Origin: Paraphysomonas bandaiensis
Taxonomy: Eukaryota > Chrysophyceae
Assembly (NCBI GenBank): GCA_965644295.1
Contig: CBFFRP010000386.1
Location: forward strand, 48,922 to 112,921
Direction of reading: 5' to 3'
Length of the DNA stretch: 64,000 nt
Below the pieces are notes generated by a model that searched no databases, was not told the origin of the DNA, and worked only from the letters and a program-made list of their open reading frames with translations. Positions 1 to 11,525 of this stretch are shown in pieces; the stretch's first letter is position 1, and every line of letters starts with the position of its first letter. Made by a program: the position numbers and the translations under genes.

Positions 1-2657
1 CGCCACACTGTCCGCAACCAACTCGCCTCCGAGTCCCACCCTTTCGTAGAAAGCCCCCAAAGGTGATATCGTAGACACCCATGGGGCACTTCCTAAATGA
101 GAGACTATCTTGTAAGCGAGGTTCGTGGAATACCTACTCTTCATCTGAACCAACGTCTTCCGGAGATCTGAAGACTGTTGCTGTGTGGGCCGAAGCGTAA
201 TCCCAGGTCGCATTGTAACAACGGGAGTCCCAACACTAAGTGCCAGCCCAAGGGGGTGAAGTGATGCGCCAATAGGAAAAGAATCTAATACTACGTCAGC
301 GCGCCGCATGAGCTGAATCATCCTGGCATCACTGAGAGGAGAGGGTAAAAGGCGAATGCGTTGGTGGAGATTACCACCCCGAGACCAGAACCGTCTCACT
401 AGTTTCTTAGCCCATTCAACAGAAAGCTGTCGCTGCGGAGTATCGTATTCGGCAAGCGAAGGGGCCTGAGGTGATGCAGACGGCAGAACATGTGCATATG
501 CTTCAGGAAGGGCGATAACCACCTGCATGTGCGGCACAGACCGCAGAAGTGTGAAGATCGCCTCGTCCATCAATGGGTGAACGTAGCTCGGATCTAATGG
601 TAGCAGTGCAACTGCTTGACCTTCAAAGAATACCTGCCCTTCATACTCATTGGGCATGAAATTTGCGTCAATGACTTTCTCTTCCTCAGGGAAAACGGGC
701 TGTTTCTTGTGTGGAAAGGCCGGTGCCGCCGCTATAGAGACCACTCTGTCGATAGAAGAAGGCGTGAACACTGGCCAATCCAGAAGTACAACTTGCTCCG
801 ACCAACGTTCTAGTAAGGGAGATCGCCCCTTCTCCCCCTCTCCTGCAAGGTAGGAGTCTTGCGCGTCCGTAGGCAGTATGTAGTAGTCAACAGTTGCGGA
901 GCTACAACTGGACCCCCGAGTATAGACACACACCTGCACGGGAGCAATCCTTGTAGACTGTAGGAATACGCTCTGTTGATCGGGAAAGGGTTGCCAGTCG
1001 GGAAATAGGAGGACATCCAGCTCGAGGCGGTCCAGCACTGCCCATGCTTGTGTGGAGTCGGCAGGGAGGTTAACGATGCGATGGGCATACTCCGCAATCT
1101 TAGAGGTGACAGTGTCGGGAACGAGTGGCAAGGCAATGAGGGTGATTGAAAACATGCGGCGTGCATTAAGATTTCGCAGTACTCGGTGCAGAATAAACTG
1201 CCCCACTGCATGACCATTAAAGTGTCCTCCAAGTATACCTACGACAAATATTGCGTCATAAACATATCATAGCACCATGAAATTGACACACCGATTTCAA
1301 CAGGGACTCTATCTTTAAGTGCGCGGCGGCTATCTCTGCCTCTCGTAGAAGACATAGAGGAGGACGATGTTGCTAGAATATCGTTGCCGTTGTCGCTTAC
1401 ACTACCATGTCCACACATAGATAAATCCAGCTGATGTGTAATCCATTGCTGAGCGGAAATGTTGTGTCTCACGGGACGGTTGTCAAAGTAATTCTCTACC
1501 AGCTCGCCCAACACTGGGGCCATTGGCAAGGCGGACCACCATACCAGCGGCAGTGGCCAGAATACGTCGATTACGTTCTCCAAGTGAATTTTTCCTTCCT
1601 GCGAGGCTGAGTACTGTCCAAGAAACTCTGTCGTGTTGAGGTATGTCTCGATAATATGCCAAACTGAATTTGGAACAACGGGATACTCCATCGCGTGTCG
1701 AAGTCTTACCACTTGCATTGATACACGTCCTTCCGATGCGACATCGCTCGTATCAAGACCACGGCGCATCATCGCCAATCCAATAACTGGTCGTCCTCGT
1801 TCGTACAGACTCTGACCCAAGTCAAAGACAAACCTGCCCTTCATTTCTCCCCGCGACATCCAGTCGATTAAGTTCGTAAAAAATCCGTACAGCTCCAGAG
1901 TTGCGCTGGGTATAAATATGAATTCCCCGCGATACACTTTCACCGCAAGGTCTTCCACGCGACTGCGGAGGAGGGGGAGTCCATGAGTTGCAGATGATTC
2001 CACTAGCTTAGTGCGATCTTTGCCGAACAAACTGGACAGCTTTTGAAGCTTACTATCCAAAGAATTCAGAATGCGGGAAACATAAAACTTCGCCTCGTGT
2101 ACTTTTCCTTCTGTCAGGAGAATGGTCGATAGGTATATTAGTATCAATGTATCGGACTCCTTATAAAACAAGCAGTTCTTGAAGTGCATTTTCGCTCTAT
2201 CGACATCTTCCTTATCCAGTAATAACAATCCTAGTTGAAAGTGTGCTTCGTGTGGCTCCTTCGAATAAGACATGGCTTCATATAAGAGCAATTCCGCTCG
2301 TTGGTAGAAGCCCATCATCTTCAGTAGTTTGGACATGGACAGGAACACATCATATCGTTCTTCCATAGGCATCTCTCCAAACATATAAGGGTGTCTGATG
2401 AGCTGTCCATACTCATGTAAAGCCGCTTGAATCATCTGTTCTGATGCCTTCTTGTCAGCGAGAGCCTTCATAGACTTCCATGCGGGCTCGAGTGACACCT
2501 CAGGCAGCTCAAAGGGTTCTGTCACACCCTCCAATACATGATGACTAACAATACGGGGCTCATCGTCACCACGTATTCGATCATGACTAAATACTTGTGA
2601 ATAGATTACTGGAATCCATATGAGAGTTAAACATATCCACCTCATATACCGCTCCAT
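1..2657 (-). CDS. GT41 (OGT/SPINDLY-like) glycosyltransferase with signal peptide, partial at left edge
   Basis: CDS complement(<1..1238, 1292..2657), with one 53-nt GT-AG intron. The N-terminus (MERYMRWICLTLIWIPVIYS) looks like a signal peptide or signal anchor. Residues about 60-220 contain TPR-like helices, for example AHFQLGLLLLDKEDVDRAKMHF. After the splice the frame reads VEIGILGGHFNGHAVGQFI, matching the start of the GT41 catalytic domain (IGYVSxDFxxHxVG), with its conserved His. Near the left edge the motif RRADVVLDSFPIGASLHPLG followed by VGTPVVTMRPG matches the UDP-sugar-binding C-lobe (FLDTFPxNxxTTxxDALWxGVPV). The frame is open to base 1, so only the extreme C-terminus is missing. 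Known GT41 enzymes transfer GlcNAc or fucose to Ser/Thr in cytosol or nucleus; the apparent secretory signal is unusual. Sugar and substrate are unknown. Head-to-head with the gene starting at 3222. Confidence 0.85.
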
Positions 2658-2844
2658 ACACTATAATACACTACACTACACTATATATACTATACACTAT
2701 ACACTGTATGGGATACGCTGTACTGCTATATCTTTAAGAGGTCAAGAAGTTCAACAGCCTTTCCTAATTAGACATGCAAAACACTTCCTCCCGATTACAT
2801 ATACCATTCCACTGTACCAACAATCACATACTGGAAGTTACGTT

Positions 2845-3070
2845 ATGTATGTATGTATGTATGTATGTATGTATGTATGTATGTATGTATGTATGTATGT
2901 ATGTATGTATGTATGTATGTATGTATGTATGTATGTATGTATGTATGTATGTATGTATGTATGTATGTATGTATGTATGTATGTATGTATGTATGTATGT
3001 ATGTATGTATGTATGTATGTATGTATGTATGTATGTATGTATGTATGTATGTATGTATGTATGTATGTAT
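2845..3070. repeat. (ATGT)n microsatellite, about 56 units
   Basis: An essentially perfect ATGT tetranucleotide run of about 226 bp in the spacer between the two head-to-head genes (starts at 2657 and 3222). The reading frames through it encode only a Met-Tyr-Val-Cys repeat and are not genes. The rest of the 2658-3221 spacer holds TATAC/CACTA-rich sequence (2658-2740) and no other recognisable element. Confidence 0.99.
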
Positions 3071-3221
3071 CTGTTGTTTGAAGACGTGTAATTATCAGCA
3101 GAGTTTGCTTCTCTGTGTATAGGGAATGGTGCGGTCTCCCTTGTTTACGTTTTATTGTTTCTGTTGATTTGATTTAGAGTCGTGTCTGTGTCAGTGTGTT
3201 TGTTGTCTGTAGAATTTCATC

Positions 3222-4886
3222 ATGCTGAGAGCGGAGCAACTCGCGCTCATTCAAGAGGTTCACAGTATCTTTCAATATGTTTACCTGAATGACTGGTATC
3301 GCGTATATTAACAGGCTAATCAACAGCTGCTTGCGATCCGAGCAGCGGAGATGGACTATTATGTGGCTGCATTCTCTAGTTTTGGGACACAGGCCTCCCT
3401 TATCGCAGGATTTACTTTAGGTTGTTATTGTATTACGCTTGTGTTGTTTGTAATATAGATTTAGGAACATTGACGGGACTAGATGTCGCCTCTTATTCTG
3501 TAAGTGAGGTATGGAGAGCTGTATTCTGGATATCTACTAGCATATCTATGGCGGCGTCAATACATTGCGTGCTCACCACTACGTTCGCTAATATATACGG
3601 ACCAAATTTAGCGTTGCGGGGACCCTCTGGGTTAGTGTTATACTTTAATACTTCTTGTCTGTAAATAATTCCATCATTGCAGGTCTATGGTGCGCGCCGT
3701 AAAGGGAATGATTGCTGAGAAGTCTGGTATATTCGTGTCTTTTATTATAGCTCTCGTGGCCTTCCAGTGCATGACATTAGCGACTACCTGGGTGGTGATG
3801 AAGTTTTATGGTGCATGTGTTTGTACCGTGCTTCTTATTGGCGGTGGAGTGTACTGGTACAAGTATTGCCTGAGGATTTATAACCGCTTCAAGTTCATAG
3901 AACCGGACATCGAATGGCGTAATAGTGACATGGAGAATTCCAATCTCGCTACCACTGCCTCTTACAATAGCAAGGAACCAAAGCGCGCACCTGCGGTTAA
4001 TACAGATAGCTCCTTTGAGGGGTGCGTTCGTACATATTTGATGCTAATGTTTGACTAAATTGTTTGTGTGGGATGCTGTGTACCAGATCTCATAATTCGG
4101 ATGATCGTGGCGGGGATTCAGTTTCTTCCAGTCAACGAAGCCAAACATCTTCATTCATGTCGTTTATGTGGCGATCGAAAGGGAAAGACCAGCGGACTGA
4201 TGGGTCTCATATCCCTTCCGCTACAGAAAGAGCACTGCAAGCGGCGGCGGCTCCTGTTGAGATGCAAGGATACATGTCCGAAGGGGTGTCTTCCCGAAAG
4301 GGGTCGAAAGTAGAATGGGCTCGTAGATATTTCGTTTTGAAGGTAAGTTTAGTTGTAGGAATTATTGCTATGGTTATGATTTTATAAATATGTATTAGGG
4401 ATGCAGAATGTTATCTTATAGACGGCGAGAGGTACATGGCATTTATTATTTACTCTTCACTCTTCAATGTATGAATTGTAATCAACAGGACTTTGAGGCG
4501 GATGCATCTAACAGTATCAGAAGCCGTCCATTGGACTTGTTTGGGTTGGTTTTACTCTAAAACTACATCACCCTTGCTGAACTTAACCGTATGCCCTGCT
4601 TAGGTATGCCGTAATTAGTTCCTCACGCGAAGCCTGTCCTCCATATGAGATCCTCCTTCAGGTGGAATAGCACTGTACAGATTTTAAACCAATTTAATAT
4701 TTTGCACCTTCAGCCTGAAGATCCCGATGACGATAGGCGTGCCTGGTGTTTCAGGTTGATTTTTATATTGCTTTTAATTAAAACATTATGCGTAATTAAT
4801 GTCATTGACATGTCAGATGCGACACAGAAGAGGAGATGAAATCGTGGATACAAACATTTACCATTGCTGTTCGACAGGAGTACTAG
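3222..4886 (+). CDS. ORAI-like four-helix membrane protein fused to a C-terminal PH domain
   Basis: Ten exons: join(3222..3278, 3315..3420, 3459..3630, 3683..4021, 4087..4342, 4399..4431, 4489..4544, 4604..4661, 4714..4754, 4817..4886), 395 aa, all GT-AG and in phase. The N-terminal half has hydrophobic segments around FGTQASLIAGF, AVFWISTSISMAASIHCVL, GIFVSFIIALVAFQCMTLA and ACVCTVLLIGGGVYWY, with the motif ALRGPSGSMVRAVKGM between helices 2 and 3; order and spacing resemble ORAI/CRAC calcium-channel proteins. The filter Glu of animal ORAI does not align clearly. A low-complexity Ser-rich linker follows, then a PH domain: GYMSEGVSSRKGSKVEWARR..., ending with the diagnostic Trp helix (EEEMKSWIQTFTIAVRQEY). 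The PH call is strong. The channel call is a topology-level inference. Confidence 0.78.
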
Positions 4887-5446
4887 TGAACGTGTGTCAC
4901 TGTCGCAGCTGTGAGTTCCAGTATTGGTTGTACTGAAATATATATTTATATACACAAATTCTAACAAATATACTAAATACATATGTAAGCTTGGAATAAC
5001 TTGTAATGGCTTGACTCTACTGAACATAAACTTCCGGACCGACAGTGAAAAAATGATAGTACGCAGTTTTAAGTTTGAAGTAGGTTAATAAATACTACTT
5101 TGCAGTAGTTGTGCAGTATTTCTAATAGACACTCTTGTTAAGTTTTGATTGTTTTGTACGCAATTAAAGCTCCATTGCAAGGTATTTAAATTATGGCCGT
5201 TACTTGAATGTAATACAGTAGCTAAAAAAGTAGTACATGAACTCATGATAAGATATGAATTATGTTAGTAAAACTGAAATATATTGACTATATAACGTTG
5301 TCACTACCTAATATCCTTTGATATTGGTTGGTAATATATATAGATGACATAGATTTAGCGAATTACAACATTACAACAAATTGATTATTGAGTACGCCAA
5401 GGTCACCAAGAGAGCTCGACTTAGATATTAATATATTATGAGGACT

Positions 5447-5815
5447 TCGCCCTCAACAAAGTCGGACTCGCACCTTTTCGTGGTGTTCTGGGGGATAAGT
5501 ACCGGAGATATTTCTCCGGGAAACTAACGTGAGCCGCATATTATATAGTCAGCAGATATATTGTTCTGCCCACTCATAGCCAAATGCTTGTGTGGTACAA
5601 GGGACACTAACAAGTGTCACTTGTGTAGACGTCTTTGGGCCCTGACGAATAAACAGGCATCCGGGAATGGGCCCACCAGAAGGGTAACCGGGGTATTAGG
5701 CTGCCTGCTGAAGTTAAGCATCCGGGATGTTCACCTTAAGAACTCAAAACACCTGAAGTCAGCAGATGTCAGGTATATCAACATTCTGCTTGCTCCCTGC
5801 GTTTGCTTTGAGTGA
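5447..5815 (+). repeat. SINE-like dispersed repeat (family R), 3'-truncated copy
   Basis: Begins CCCTCAACAAAGTCGGACTC and carries the family's core: ...GTAGACGTCTTTGGGCCCT..., GCATCCGGGAATGGGCCC, AACCGGGGTATT and CACCTTAAGAACTC. Related copies lie at 15095 (+), 15640 (-), 23058 (+), 29985 (+) and 45372 (+). This copy stops near GTTTGCTTTGAGTGATTGAT and lacks the tail that other copies share with the LINE at 28080-29985. Confidence 0.8.
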
Positions 5816-6185
5816 TTGATGCTGAGTATGAGTTCACATTATTCGGTATCTGTGTGGCCAATGACCGAGGTAATGCGTCAAACTTTCCTCATGGATGCAT
5901 GGCAATGGCAATGATGTGATTAGACCTGTCATGTCTTCTCACACGTCTACTGCCTAGTCTTGGTTTCTCCTGACCCAGGTCATTGAGATTATATCAAGGC
6001 TCTGGCACTGTTCTCCAAGCAGTGTCAGGTACATTTGTGGTGCTTTAAATTATGTTATTCTTGCTTAGTAGGTTTTCATCCGAGCGGGGAAGGTGCACGG
6101 TTTCCTACTAGTGTAAGTCACTCGGGAGAAGAGTGCAAGGTGGATGCATGTGCTGGATGAGTGCACACAATGGAGGGAAGATATT

Positions 6186-6570
6186 GGAGTCAGCTTGAAT
6201 TTGTAACAGATTTTGGTAGATGTCTGTTTCATGCGTCAGTGTGCAAAATTGCACCAGTGAGACCGCTTCGTGACCGTGGGAGGACCCGGCGCTATAGAGC
6301 TACTTTATTCTCCCTTCCAGACTACCTGCTGCTGTGAACACCACCTTGAAGAGGGCCGCATATACAGGAGACATATGCCGAAGACACCGACCGCAAGTTG
6401 TTTGTGTTAGGACAAGTAGATTGGGCAGGAGCGTATGATCCGGCTTAAACACGCAACTCGTCGTATGCCCATGTAGCTAACTAAACCGTGTTGTATAGTT
6501 GAGCTTTTGTCGGTGCATGCAATAGTAACTAGATGAGAGTCATGTTATGCATAGTGTCGCGCGAGTTGTT
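6186..6570. repeat. Diverged direct repeat, copy 1
   Basis: About 380 bp whose landmarks recur in the same order at 6749-7100: GAGTCAGCTTGAA, GATTTTGGTAGA, GTGAGACCGCT, CACCACCT, TATACAGGA, GCAACTCGTCGTATGC, GTAACTAGATG and CATAGTGTCGCGC. Substitutions and indels are frequent, so this is an old duplication or two insertions of one family. No reading frame is conserved between copies. Confidence 0.75.
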
Positions 6571-6748
6571 AGGTTGGTCGCGGCAACGCACAAGCTTGCG
6601 CTTCTTAATAATCAGATTTTCCATTATGAGGACTTCGTTTTTGAGCAAAAAAATGTACTAAGTAGCATGAATATCGCACGCCTCTATTGATAGATTCGAG
6701 AACTAGAGCATTCTGTCATATCCAGCTGTCTAGTCTTGTTAACATAAT

Positions 6749-7100
6749 GGAGTCGGCTTAAACTATAGTAGCCGATTTTGGTAGACGTTTGCAAATGTTA
6801 AATGTGAGACCGCTACGTGACCTGGGAGAACACGGTGTACAGTAGGTCTAACGTACTCACCTGCTGTGATCACCACCTCTTGAAAGGCCCTCCTATATAG
6901 ATTTGCCGCATATATACAGGACAGATAATATGCTGAAAACACGCACCACAGGTTGTGTGTGCTAGGACAAGCACGTTGATCTGGCAGCATCAGGCAACTC
7001 GTCGTATGCAAGCATGTAGATAATTTAATCGTGTTGCATAGTTCAGCATGCAATGGTAACTAGATGGAAGTCATGCTATGCTTAGTGTCACGCAAGCGGT
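6749..7100. repeat. Diverged direct repeat, copy 2
   Basis: Second member of the pair described at 6186-6570. It contains the same ordered landmarks (GATTTTGGTAGACGT, GAGACCGCTACGTGACC, CAACTCGTCGTATGCAAG, GGTAACTAGATGG) in the same orientation, about 560 bp downstream. Confidence 0.75.
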
Positions 7101-7114
7101 GTCATGTTTTTTTT

Positions 7115-7370
7115 ATGTGTTCCTACTTAATTGAATATGCCATTTGTTCCTACTAAACTAAAAGTGACAGTTGAGCCGAATTTAAATACAGTAGTAGCAT
7201 TAATTTGCTTTTTACGTAGTACGAATGTTTGAAAAATGAAGTAGGCTCGATTGCCATTTTTAATGGAATAGGAACGGCCGCAAATATTTTAGTAGGAGCA
7301 AGGAGCAAGTGGCACTTTGCAGTTACGTGGAGGAACGTCGGTTAAATTTAGAATTTAGTAGGGAAATATG
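7115..7370. repeat. Foldback element with GTTCCTACTAAA arms, copy 1
   Basis: The left arm (GTTCCTACTAAACTAAAAG, then GACAGTTGAGCC) is complemented by the right arm (AGGCTCGATTGCCATTTTTA, then TTTTAGTAGGAGC), forming a long imperfect hairpin. The same arms recur at about 31610-31870. No coding capacity, so a non-autonomous foldback or MITE-like element is the likeliest reading. Target-site duplication not resolved. Confidence 0.6.
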
Positions 7371-8665
7371 TTTGTTGAAGCAACGCACAAGCTTGCGCTT
7401 CTTATAAATTCTATATATTATCAAGAAGTTACGACGACAGCTTGACACCCAGTATCGATCGACCAAGTATATATTTAGTACAACTAACGTTGTGGAGTGT
7501 TTTTTTCATGACACACTTGCGACAAAGAATGAAGACCCCACGACGCCTCAAACTGCTGCTCTTCCTTCGCTTCAACAAGCACTTGTGGACTACAAAGACA
7601 GTGCAAAGGGTCATCGATGATGGACCGTCTCATGACGTCGTCGGTATGAGGGGTTGAAATACTTAGAGTACATTGTTTTTGGGATTTCATCATCATGTTG
7701 TAACCCCTCTACATAAACAACCTCTACACCACTACTAACTAGTTACTACCGATCGAGCTAATCTTTTTTATTAGCGCCCAATATATTTCAATATAATATT
7801 GAACATATTTATTAATTATTTTTTGTTTCTGCTGGCAATATATTGTTATTGTTATCGCCCCCGTTCTATATACCATTCACGACCTCGTACAAGCGGATCC
7901 ACACGATCAATTGTATTGACAGAGACAACTCAGTGAACAGTAAAGCAAATCTGAAGTTTGCAAACCAATAAATTGTTACCCATTCCTATGGGATCTGTAA
8001 TCTGTACGACATACATTGTTACAGTCGGCGGTAAGTGCTATGATTCAGTGCAGAAGGGGTCGTACCTAAAGCATGTCATACGAAGAAACTATCGGTAATT
8101 CAGCATCCATTATATTATTATGACTGCAACAAATGTTTGGCACACATCAGCCAAACAACAAATAAGTCAATAACACTATAAATCACACAAAAAGAGTAAT
8201 CATTCATCATTCGCCATTAAAATTGTGTCGTCAATTTCCATGGAACAGTGTAAAATTTCCATATTATCATTTGATCTTCAAAGACACGTTAATACATCCG
8301 CGCCGTCACACATGGCAACGACTAGCCAACGATTACTTATCCGTGACAGCCAGTTTAACTAGAGCCAGGAAATGGGAAATATTACAGTCGTCATAGAGTG
8401 GGAAAATGCGTATAAAGAGCCTCTTTTTTGTTCCATCAGGCATTGTGTGCGTATACAGTGCATAGCAGGATATCTGGTTCTATGAAACATACGTCAGAGC
8501 CGCGTGTGTGACAAATGGATATCAACTGACCTGTACACCTCTAACCAGGTCAGAGGTGTTATCTTCAGTATCTTGTGAGTTCCGGGTCTGACTTGAGTCA
8601 CTTAGAAAGGGACAAGGCATGTCTATTGCATCAGCTGCAGGGATTCCACACATACTACACCATTT

Positions 8666-9926
8666 CTAAAGCAAAGCAGTGAGAAACGCAACATTTTCGG
8701 AGTTGTCTGGACTTACCTCCGAGGCAAAGTTAATCCTATAGGGAGAAGAGGGCTTAAATACGACGCGGGCTTCGTCAGGTGGACAGTCTGGATTCGTAAT
8801 CATCACCAGAGCTAGTGTATTCGGAATTACTCGGAAACCTGTCACCTGAGAAGAGGAGGCTCGCCGCAAATGTTGCATAAATGACATTACGTCGAAAATC
8901 AACTCAACGGATTGCAGTTTTCCTTGGAGATTGAAGACTGCCGTCATCATACCCTGTTTGTAACACTCGAAGTTTGCACCACAGGCGACCGCATTCTCAG
9001 TTTTCATTACCCAGCGGCACATGACAATATCACCAGTGCAGACCATGTCTTCCATTCCACAATAATACTGCAATCTAACCTATATACACATGTCAGGACG
9101 GAAAGTCAAAGACATCTTCCATAGGGAGTACACCTTTTCATTATGATGTGTAGCAAGGGCCTGAAGCATGGTGTGTAAGCTGGCAGTGTCGGCCACAACC
9201 GCATCGACACCCTGAACACATCGTATACCACACACCACTTCGGCAGGAGAGAATATTCTGTATGGGGTGATTGGAGTAGTTAAATAAAAATCGTCTGCCA
9301 GAATAGTTGACCATTTCTGGCGATCTGTTTCACCGAATGCACGAAGAAAAAAGAAAGTCTGAAGCACTTGTTTCCTGAGCATTGACTGCGATATATATTA
9401 GTAAATATTACTGGATTAAGTTCTGAGAACTGACTTCATTGGCGATTCTGGATAACTCTGCCCGAAGATGCACTTCATCGGCATCACGCTCACACCCCAA
9501 TGCATGTATTGTTTGTTTGAGTGTATCTATGAAGTTCTTCTTTCTTAATCTTGTATTACGAGCATGTTCTCTATTCTTCTCCTTAATATTACTCGTAGAG
9601 GAGTTATAGTCATCATACCGAGGTCGTTTACCCCCACCATTATCACTGTCAGAATCTGTGCTACAATAATCCGCATGTTTAGTTGAATCGTCATCTGAAT
9701 TAGATGCGAAATCATCAGAGTTACTCTTTGAAGAGTTATGATCGAATCGCACTGTAACATCTCCTGACTTCCTCATATCCTCCTTCCCTTCATGCCCGCC
9801 TTCAGAGGACAGACCGGTACAGTACGCACTTGATGATATTTCCATTACAACCGCTGCTCCATTTATGCACTCTGTGTTAGTTCTAGTGAGAGCTCCACTC
9901 TGCTGTTGCTGTAAGCACCTCAACAT
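8666..9926 (-). CDS. bZIP transcription factor with stramenopile-type conserved C-terminal domain
   Basis: CDS complement(8666..9067, 9134..9385, 9435..9926), 381 aa from the first ATG (an alternative ATG is at 9845). An acidic Ser/Asp-rich N-terminus precedes the basic region KEKNREHARNTRLRKKNFID, which has the N-x7-R signature of bZIP DNA-binding helices, then a short amphipathic stretch. Exons 2-3 encode a conserved domain with KWSTIL, LTTPITPYRIFSPAEV, VVADTASLHTMLQ, VMCRWVMKTENAVACGA, KQGMMTAVFNLQGKLQ, LIFDVMSFMQ and VIPNTL. I know this arrangement from bZIPs of diatoms and oomycetes, where the domain resembles a SnoaL/NTF2-like fold. It probably acts as a nuclear transcription regulator. 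Head-to-head with NudC (starts 415 bp apart). Confidence 0.9.
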
Positions 9927-10341
9927 ATAGTGTATACACACATCAAAGTGCCGTACGTACGTATATGAAAACACCGCTTCAGTTCTCAACCTTCATGATT
10001 ATGGTCCAGTAACCGTATTACGGAGTAGTGACGCACGCCACACATGCAGTGATACCGTACACTACTGAATGTAATGTCTTGAATTTTTTTCTTGGACTTT
10101 TGGTCATTCTATATAAAACCAGGAGTTTTAAAACTCTTCAAAAACTCTGCACTTCAAAAAGCATAAACCATTTAGAAAAATGGTGGTTTTGATGCCACAG
10201 TTCTAGAGAATCTCCACCTTCATACTGCACACAACAGCAAGAGTGCTGCAGCGGATATCGTTTCAGTTCAGTCATTTGAAATCGATAATTAAAGCACCTG
10301 GCTTGCAAAACGTAATTGGTGATCAAGACATATATCTTGAG

Positions 10342-11525
10342 ATGAACTCTGATCAACAACATCCTTATGATGAGGTGTTCATGCAAGTTGCAGGGCGACT
10401 TGGGGGAATACAACCTCTACTAGATACATTCTTCGGATTCCTGCATCGAAAGACTGATTTCTATGTACAGTTTGAAAGAACCCAAAAGGCTAGCATGGGG
10501 TTTCCGAAAGGTGTTGCTGAGAAGATGGTAATAACCAACCTTTTTTTCTTCTTTCACGTTTATGCATTTAACATACGCGCAGCTTCTAGATTCTTTTCAC
10601 AAGTATCCATATAAGCAATACACCGACCCCAGCCAGGATACTCATTGTGGCCGGACCATTTTAGATGAGTCGTCTCCGAAGAAAGAAAAAAGCCCTGTCG
10701 CGGATATTTCTCCCGTATCTCCGAGAAGTATGCCTGTTGTAGATGAAGGTGGACCCCAGGTGCCAATTGGGAATGGCGGCCATGCAGAGCGGTATTACTG
10801 GACACAAACTCTGAAAGAAGCCACAGTTTATGTGGATATAGATGCACCAGGCGTGCGAGGGAAGGATGTGAAGTGTGTAATAAAGCCTAGAGAGCTTTCT
10901 TTAGTCGTCAAGGGGGAGAATATCATACAGGGCGAGTTTGAAGATGCAGTTAAAGTGGATGAATCAATGTGGACCCTCCTTTCCGATGACACTAGTGAGG
11001 GAAGAAATCAGCAAGTTATAATTACTCTAGACAAAACGCGGCACACCTGGTGGAAGCATATACTGAAAGGCGATCCTGAGATAGATACTACAAAGGTAAA
11101 TTTACTCGCTCGAACTGCTACCCCTAGTATAGTTTTTCATGCTACGCTATACGCTGAGAGCATGATGTAAATACTTTTGTGACTATATCTTTCGGTGATT
11201 ACGTATTTCTATGTGATGTGAATTGAACTAGGTGGATTCGACGCAGAATATTAGTGAGTATGACGAAGAGACTCAAGCCACTATCAGGAAGATAATGTTT
11301 GATCAGAAACAAAAGGTGATGTTCTTCCTGTATGAATGCATGGTAGATTTTTTTAGTAGTTGTAGTGATTTGTATAGCATTATTCGAAGTAGTAAATGTT
11401 GGTTTTAACAGCGGCTTGGTCTTCCGACGTCTGAGGAATCGAAAGCTGATGAGATACTAAAGAAGGCGATGTATGCACCGGGTAGTCCATTTATTCCTTC
11501 TGGCGAACCCGACTCATCTTCGTAG
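10342..11525 (+). CDS. nudC: NudC family nuclear-movement / HSP90 co-chaperone protein
   Basis: CDS join(10342..10527, 10583..11095, 11232..11315, 11412..11525), 298 aa. The N-terminal NudC motif is complete (GGIQPLLDTFFGFLHRKTDF, then GFPKGVAEKM). A charged linker leads to a CS/p23-like domain (YYWTQTLKEATVYVDIDAP; VIKPRELSLVVKGE; DESMWTLL; LDKTRHTWWKHILKGDPEID). The C-terminal tail ATIRKIMFDQKQK...GLPTSEESKADEILKKAM is the signature of true NudC proteins rather than NudCD1-3. Family role: HSP90-linked chaperoning of dynein-regulatory and cytoskeletal clients in cytosol and spindle. The start was chosen at the ATG just before the NudC motif; an in-frame ATG at 10243 would add 33 residues. 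Confidence 0.95.

Larger units (their letters stand above)
4887..8665. other. Gene-poor repeat field
   Basis: No convincing gene in 3.8 kb. The interval contains a SINE-like copy (5447-5815), a diverged direct duplication (6186-6570 and 6749-7100) and a foldback element (about 7115-7370), listed separately. The 24-base string CAACGCACAAGCTTGCGCTTCTTA occurs twice (about 6575 and 7381). The part from 7430 to 8660 shows short frames only, with nothing I recognise. Confidence 0.7.

Noticed and set aside
2620-3122. Overlapping open frames encoding Met-Tyr-Val-Cys repeats
   Set aside because: They are translations of the (ATGT)n microsatellite, open in all plus frames because the unit contains no stop.
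3222-3420. Alternative start of the ORAI-PH gene at ATG 3352 without the first exon
   Set aside because: The upstream ATG plus a 36-nt GT-AG intron keeps phase and extends the N-terminal helix; still possible, but less complete.
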